The notes under the pieces: generated by a model | The model's input: only the letters and a program-made list of their open reading frames with translations | What the model was told of the DNA's origin: nothing | Databases searched by the model: none | IMG/VR virus record: IMGVR_UViG_3300020468_000010 | Location: 1 to 51,468 of that record | Origin: a virus | Direction: 5' to 3' (one strand) | Length of the DNA stretch: 51,468 nucleotides | Shown here: piece by piece, positions 47,405-51,468 of the stretch | Layout of the letters: the number at the start of each line of letters is the position of its first letter | Position numbering within the stretch: position 1 is the stretch's first letter | Made by a program: the position numbers and the translations under genes

Positions 47405-49899
47405 GAAGAAGTCTCCAAAAGCTTCTGATCTTGTGGATCAGTAAAGTATTTGTTGATGAGGTCTTGACGCTCTAAGTCGTCAAGTTTCCACTTAACTTCT
47501 GCACCTCGAATCGCGTGGACTTCGCGACCCACTCCATGAGGCCGTTTACGCACAGACTTAATTCCGTTTTTCATTGCAATCTTTTTGAACTGCATAGGAC
47601 TCAATCGAGTGCTATGGGTAGCAATGAGCACGTTGTAGATGAGCTGCATTTGGTCGAAGTTCACCATGCAGTACGGAAGTTTGGCGCTGGCAATCCAGCC
47701 TTTAACAACGCGCTTGGCAGACATGTATTCACCAGCTTTCATCACGTCGTTGACATCTATGTCCAGGACATCAATAAACGGAAGCAGCTCGCCCGTGCGA
47801 ACTGATTGAAAGAACTCTTCTGTGTCTGACAGGCTGACCTGCCGCATTAAGTCTTTCGCTTCGTTGACAATTGGAGTCTTAACTAGACGCTCACTCACCT
47901 TGAACGTAGTGAGAAAGCCAGCGAAGAGTGACAACTCTTTCTCTATCTTGTCTAAGCTATCGACTATGTCAGGGTGTGCCTCTATGAGCGTCTTCTCTTG
48001 TCGAGGCGCGATGTTGTACCGGCGATCCGTCTCTTCAAGCTTGACTGCGTCGGCACGGTTAGTAAGAAAGATGTAGTTACAGAAGTTAGGTACTTCTATT
48101 TGGTTCGAGCGCATTGCCCGTATTGTTTGTGTCGGCTCGGTGATCTGGTTCTTTAGTTTGTCGGCCATCTTCATCGTGCCTGAAGAGGCACTGGCCATAT
48201 GAAACTCATCAACAATCATGAAGAGGGCAGAGCGCATATAGCTGTTGAACTGCTCTTCAATAGATTGGATGGCTTTCATTGGCACATGGTGTGAACCGAA
48301 CAGTGGCCGCAATACATGCGAGTAAAAGACACCTTTACCTGTGCCTTGCACACCAGTAAAAACCCACGCTGTGCCTGTCTTTTTTCTAGTCTGAAAAATG
48401 TAGGCCAACCAATTGATGAATCGCTCGAATTCTTGGTCGCCATCACCGAGCACATGAAGGATAAGCTTGGAGATAAGGGGTACTTTGGAGTGAAGAAGGG
48501 AAGCTTCACCGACCCCTAAACGCTTATCTGGTTCCGAGGGGTTCATCATGTACTCGGTGCGACGATAGAGATTGATCTTCATAGGCGACTGTTGCAGATC
48601 AACTGTCGGTACGTTCTCTGTAGGATCGAAGTAAATCTTTGCGTCCATGATGATCTCTGGCATGAGCGCACCATGAGTCGCCATGAAGCTTGTGATACCA
48701 GCTTGTGAGCTGGGTGTTAACGGAAACGAGTCGTCGAACTGAGACACGTTCGGGTCATACAGGCCGTTGAAATATGTATCGGTATCGAAGTCTCGAAGAC
48801 ATACAGGTCTGCACGTCTTACCATTGACGGCGAAGTAGTCCTCGAAGACCTCTTGTATCGAAGCGTAGAAATCTGGATCAGCCTTCTCGATCTCGAAGAT
48901 CGGCTCGCCCTTGAAGTTGTACATGTAGTTGGGGCGATCAAGATTAAAGTAGTACGCTGCTGAGTTGCCGCTGTTGATGTTGCAGTTAACCCACGGCAGG
49001 TACGTAGTGTTGACTACCTGTATCGTCATTCGGTCAGGATTAGTAAGCACTTCTTCTGACCTGTTATTGACGTTAACCATACTCAGCTTTTCTTTCTTGC
49101 GGCTGTAACCTTGGTTCCTTCGCAGTTTGTTTTTGATATCTGTGATCGAGTTGTGAACAGCTTCGGGGCTGAGATCAACCATCTCATCGAGAGAGAGCTC
49201 ACCCTCTGTCTTTCGGACAAGAGTCAGCCGATCATTTGAGGTTGCAAATGGATCAACTACATCATCTTGAAATGTGGGTGGTGCTATAAAGATTAGCTTG
49301 GAGTTATCAGCAAGACTGACATCAAGCGGATAAGTCAAAGATAAACCGTTGACACTCAACCCTATCTGGTCTTTTAAGAACGTAGTTTTAGCGTTCGTAT
49401 TTGTCAGCCATATCTTCTGTGTGGCTGGAGGCAGTGCATACTTCAGCTTGAAGATCAGATGCATACTGATCTTGCTGCCCTTGAAACCCAGAGAGCTACT
49501 GGCTTGAGCTATGTACGAGACCTCGTGCAAAGGTTCGGGTAGCTGATGAACAAGCACTTCCGCTAGTCGTGAGACATCACCGGACGTGTACGTTGTCTGT
49601 TGCAAATGAGCTGGATGGTCAATGCCATCAAAGTCCAGAACCAGGAGCTGATTAAGATCCTGGCGACGGACTGAACCCGCTCGGCTGCGGTCAACTAAAT
49701 CGTGTTTAGGGTTACCTTTTAAAAGACAATGGCCAAGTGCCGCGTGCTTTTGGACAAGGTCATACAACTCACCAATGTCATTAATGACATACTTGTGCGA
49801 GTTCACATTCTTTACGAATGGATAAGGTTTAGTACCTTTATGCGTAATGGCTTTTGATAGAGGCAAGCCATTAGAAGCCTCTAAAAAAGATACTTCCAT
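47401..49899 (-). CDS. Primase-helicase
   Basis: The 832-aa protein joins an N-terminal archaeo-eukaryotic-type primase-like domain (LLVLDFDGIDHP; SKISMHLIFKL, giving the DxD and sxH motifs) with a C-terminal superfamily 3 / D5-like helicase: Walker A GVQGTGKGVF, Walker B FMIVDEFHMA, sensor NYIFLTNRADAVKLEETDRRYN. It would unwind DNA and make primers for the polymerase encoded upstream. It is followed by the nuclease and preceded by csrA with overlapping stop/start (TAATG). Confidence 0.88.
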   Translation of the reverse strand: MEVSFLEASNGLPLSKAITHKGTKPYPFVKNVNSHKYVINDIGELYDLVQKHAALGHCLLKGNPKHDLVDRSRAGSVRRQDLNQLLVLDFDGIDHPAHLQQTTYTSGDVSRLAEVLVHQLPEPLHEVSYIAQASSSLGFKGSKISMHLIFKLKYALPPATQKIWLTNTNAKTTFLKDQIGLSVNGLSLTYPLDVSLADNSKLIFIAPPTFQDDVVDPFATSNDRLTLVRKTEGELSLDEMVDLSPEAVHNSITDIKNKLRRNQGYSRKKEKLSMVNVNNRSEEVLTNPDRMTIQVVNTTYLPWVNCNINSGNSAAYYFNLDRPNYMYNFKGEPIFEIEKADPDFYASIQEVFEDYFAVNGKTCRPVCLRDFDTDTYFNGLYDPNVSQFDDSFPLTPSSQAGITSFMATHGALMPEIIMDAKIYFDPTENVPTVDLQQSPMKINLYRRTEYMMNPSEPDKRLGVGEASLLHSKVPLISKLILHVLGDGDQEFERFINWLAYIFQTRKKTGTAWVFTGVQGTGKGVFYSHVLRPLFGSHHVPMKAIQSIEEQFNSYMRSALFMIVDEFHMASASSGTMKMADKLKNQITEPTQTIRAMRSNQIEVPNFCNYIFLTNRADAVKLEETDRRYNIAPRQEKTLIEAHPDIVDSLDKIEKELSLFAGFLTTFKVSERLVKTPIVNEAKDLMRQVSLSDTEEFFQSVRTGELLPFIDVLDIDVNDVMKAGEYMSAKRVVKGWIASAKLPYCMVNFDQMQLIYNVLIATHSTRLSPMQFKKIAMKNGIKSVRKRPHGVGREVHAIRGAEVKWKLDDLERQDLINKYFTDPQDQKLLETSS

Positions 49900-50099
49900 T
49901 ACCGCTCCGCTTTTTTAAGGCCGTGCTTAGATTCAAAAACCTCTTTACGATCAATTTTTAAATCCGCGTCTGCCTCAAAGGACAGCCGCACACTGTTTCT
50001 GTCAATTTTGGAAACGCCAATAGAGCAGACAACCTGTCTATTTTCGTTTGAGATGATGATTTCTTCATCGATCTTGCGTGTTAGCACCAATCTGGTCAT
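49899..50099 (-). CDS. csrA: CsrA/RsmA-type RNA-binding regulator
   Basis: The 66-aa protein begins MTRLVLTRKIDEEIIISNENRQVVCSIG and ends with LKIDRKEVFESK. LVLTRK and the Arg of the final strand (RKEV) correspond to the two RNA-contact edges of CsrA (residues around Leu4-Arg6 and Arg44 in E. coli). The central GI.AP motif is altered to SFEADADLK. CsrA binds GGA-containing leaders and changes translation or stability. The start overlaps the polymerase stop (ATGA) and the stop overlaps the primase-helicase start, so it is co-translated with replication genes. It may reprogram host carbon and motility control or regulate phage mRNAs. Confidence 0.88.
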   Translation of the reverse strand: MTRLVLTRKIDEEIIISNENRQVVCSIGVSKIDRNSVRLSFEADADLKIDRKEVFESKHGLKKAER

Positions 50100-51468
50100 T
50101 TGGAATATCCAATGTCGTAGCCGCCCTCTGCGGCGAGAGGGAGGTCACCTGCCCAAGATGGTGGTATGCACATGATGTCGATGATGTCTTGCATTCGCTC
50201 GTCTGCGTCTTCCGCAGGGCCGATGCAAACAATCTCGTCATGGACGGTTAGGCAGACATCTAAGTCTTTGCGTTTGTAAGCTAGTCTGAGTAACGCATCC
50301 GTGACGACGATACGAGAAAGAGCTTGGACGACGTTTTCTGTGATCTTCCCGCCGTAGGTGTAGACCGTCTTGCGGTTGGATTGAAATTGAAAACCGTCGA
50401 ATGTCTTCGCTAAGTCCTCGTAGTAGAGAGACATCCCATTCGGGAGCTCAATTCTGTTGCGCTTGGTCTCTAAGACCTTGTGGTAGTTGGACCTACCTAC
50501 GAGCATGTCTATTAGAAACATGTCGCACGTACTCCAGAGAGCTGGAATCTTGTAGAACTTGGAGCGATAAGCATTGACGATTTGCCAAGACTTCTCGTCA
50601 CTAACGTCTACAACAGGCCCAGAAGCTCCACGCGCCAGAGTGGATTGGAATTTCCTCCAACCCATGCCATAACCAAGACCAAGAACAGCAGTCTTACCAA
50701 CGAATCGTTCGGTAGGATCGGTGTTCTTATCGATTGGTCTGTCATAAATGGTAGATGCAAATGAGCTATACACATCTTCGCCGCTACTAAACTGATCGAG
50801 CAGGTCATGCTGATCTGCTAACCAAGCCAACATCCTGGCTTCGATGTTTGATAGGTCAGCAACGTAGATGAGGTGGTCTTTAGGCGCAGTCAGGCACTTA
50901 CGTAGCTCTGAGCTGCGAGGCATGTTCTGGAAGTTCAGCTTGTCTGAACCACCGAACCTGCCAGTGTGAGCTGCGTAGTAGCGTAGCGGTATACCGATGG
51001 TGTTATCTGGATTAGCCGATTTGAGGAAGCGTTGAGCGCGAGTCTCTGTAAGCCGAGACTTCACCGCTATCCTTGCGTCCCAAATCTTTTGGTGCTCTGG
51101 GTACATCTCACGTAGCTGTTGAAAACCAGCGTCGTCCTTACCCAGCGCAGGTATCTGTTCGCCTGTCGTCGGCGAGGTCTTTGTAGGTACAACGAGATTG
51201 AGTTCCTTCTCGATGTACTCTGCAAATTGCGGGTTGGAACTGAGCACTTTGGGGTCAACACCTGACCCCTCGATAACGGTCTCAGCGTTAACTCGCTCTT
51301 GCTCCATGTAAGTGGTCAATCGCTCACGGTCAATTACCAAGCGGGGCTTGGTAAACATCCGAGTTGTCATATCAATGAGATCGTATTCGGAGGAGGGGAT
51401 CTCCATCTCCCATTGTTTAAAGATGGCGTAGGTCAGCTCGGTATCTTGGATACAGTAACTGGCGAGTG
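50096..51468 (-). CDS. polA: Family A DNA polymerase, 5' end off the window
   Basis: 457 codons are visible; the gene continues past the right edge. The first visible residues SYCIQDTELTYAIFKQWE are the exo III motif of the 3'-5' proofreading domain. Then come motif A (YVADLSNIEARMLAWLADQ), motif B (RFVGKTAVLGLGYGMG) and motif C (VHDEIVC). In motif B the Arg, Lys, Tyr and Gly are kept, and the residue matching E. coli Phe762 is Leu (codon 50,683-50,681). It replicates the phage genome. The next gene downstream is csrA, overlapping by 4 bp. Confidence 0.93.
   Translation of the reverse strand, partial: LASYCIQDTELTYAIFKQWEMEIPSSEYDLIDMTTRMFTKPRLVIDRERLTTYMEQERVNAETVIEGSGVDPKVLSSNPQFAEYIEKELNLVVPTKTSPTTGEQIPALGKDDAGFQQLREMYPEHQKIWDARIAVKSRLTETRAQRFLKSANPDNTIGIPLRYYAAHTGRFGGSDKLNFQNMPRSSELRKCLTAPKDHLIYVADLSNIEARMLAWLADQHDLLDQFSSGEDVYSSFASTIYDRPIDKNTDPTERFVGKTAVLGLGYGMGWRKFQSTLARGASGPVVDVSDEKSWQIVNAYRSKFYKIPALWSTCDMFLIDMLVGRSNYHKVLETKRNRIELPNGMSLYYEDLAKTFDGFQFQSNRKTVYTYGGKITENVVQALSRIVVTDALLRLAYKRKDLDVCLTVHDEIVCIGPAEDADERMQDIIDIMCIPPSWAGDLPLAAEGGYDIGYSK

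Noticed and set aside
1-51468. Window as a complete circular genome
   Set aside because: The polymerase cut at the right edge and the leftward gene cut at the left edge do not join in frame, and the left gene has no polymerase sequence, so DNA is missing between the ends.

Overview
The window is about 51.5 kb of a double-stranded DNA bacteriophage genome with podovirus-type virion genes, and most likely a temperate phage. It encodes a P22-type portal, an N4-gp56-type coat protein, large T7-style ejection proteins, a nozzle-like tail protein, a tyrosine integrase with an attP-like site in a tRNA-Ser 3' end, an excisionase-like protein and a CI-like repressor. There are no rRNA, tRNA or CRISPR features. 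Both ends cut through genes, and the two cut genes do not join in frame, so this is not a closed genome. Host and habitat are inferences: the bilin genes resemble those of uncultured oceanic phages, and CsrA and PqqA point to a proteobacterial heterotroph rather than a cyanobacterium.

Layout. Positions 1-230 hold the start of a leftward gene. Positions 231-488 are a divergent intergenic region with a G-quadruplex motif and repeats. From 489 to about 38,716 everything reads rightward: HNH endonuclease, terminase, portal, scaffold, small head genes, major capsid, connectors, four internal or ejection proteins (one of 1,920 aa with a metalloprotease motif), lysis genes, fibre and tail genes, nozzle, J-like protein and small membrane proteins. 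Three sigma70-like promoters with a shared extended -10 motif (AGCTAATAT or a close variant) precede the packaging, capsid and tail blocks. Then come a terminator, the attP region and the integrase (39,026-40,090). From 40,087 to the right edge everything reads leftward: excisionase-like protein, DUF3310 protein, repressor, PD-(D/E)XK nuclease, SNF2 helicase, Gp88-like protein, a run of small ORFs, RecB/Cas4-like nuclease, primase-helicase, CsrA and a family A DNA polymerase.

The unusual content is a set of host-directed genes. (1) A 23-residue PqqA, the precursor peptide of the redox cofactor PQQ, lies directly behind the capsid gene and its terminator (9,216-9,287). (2) A cassette of two 2OG-Fe(II) oxygenases, a heme oxygenase and a PcyA/PcyX-type ferredoxin-dependent bilin reductase (30,162-32,562) sits inside the tail genes. 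The last two enzymes should convert heme to biliverdin and then to a phycobilin. The residue equivalent to PcyA Glu76 is Asp, which fits the phage PcyX group that makes phycoerythrobilin. (3) A CsrA RNA-binding regulator is translationally coupled between polymerase and primase. The polymerase has Leu at the position of E. coli Pol I Phe762, a state linked to temperate phages, in agreement with the integrase module. Together these suggest a phage that can lysogenise and that adjusts heme/iron, redox cofactor supply and post-transcriptional control of its host.
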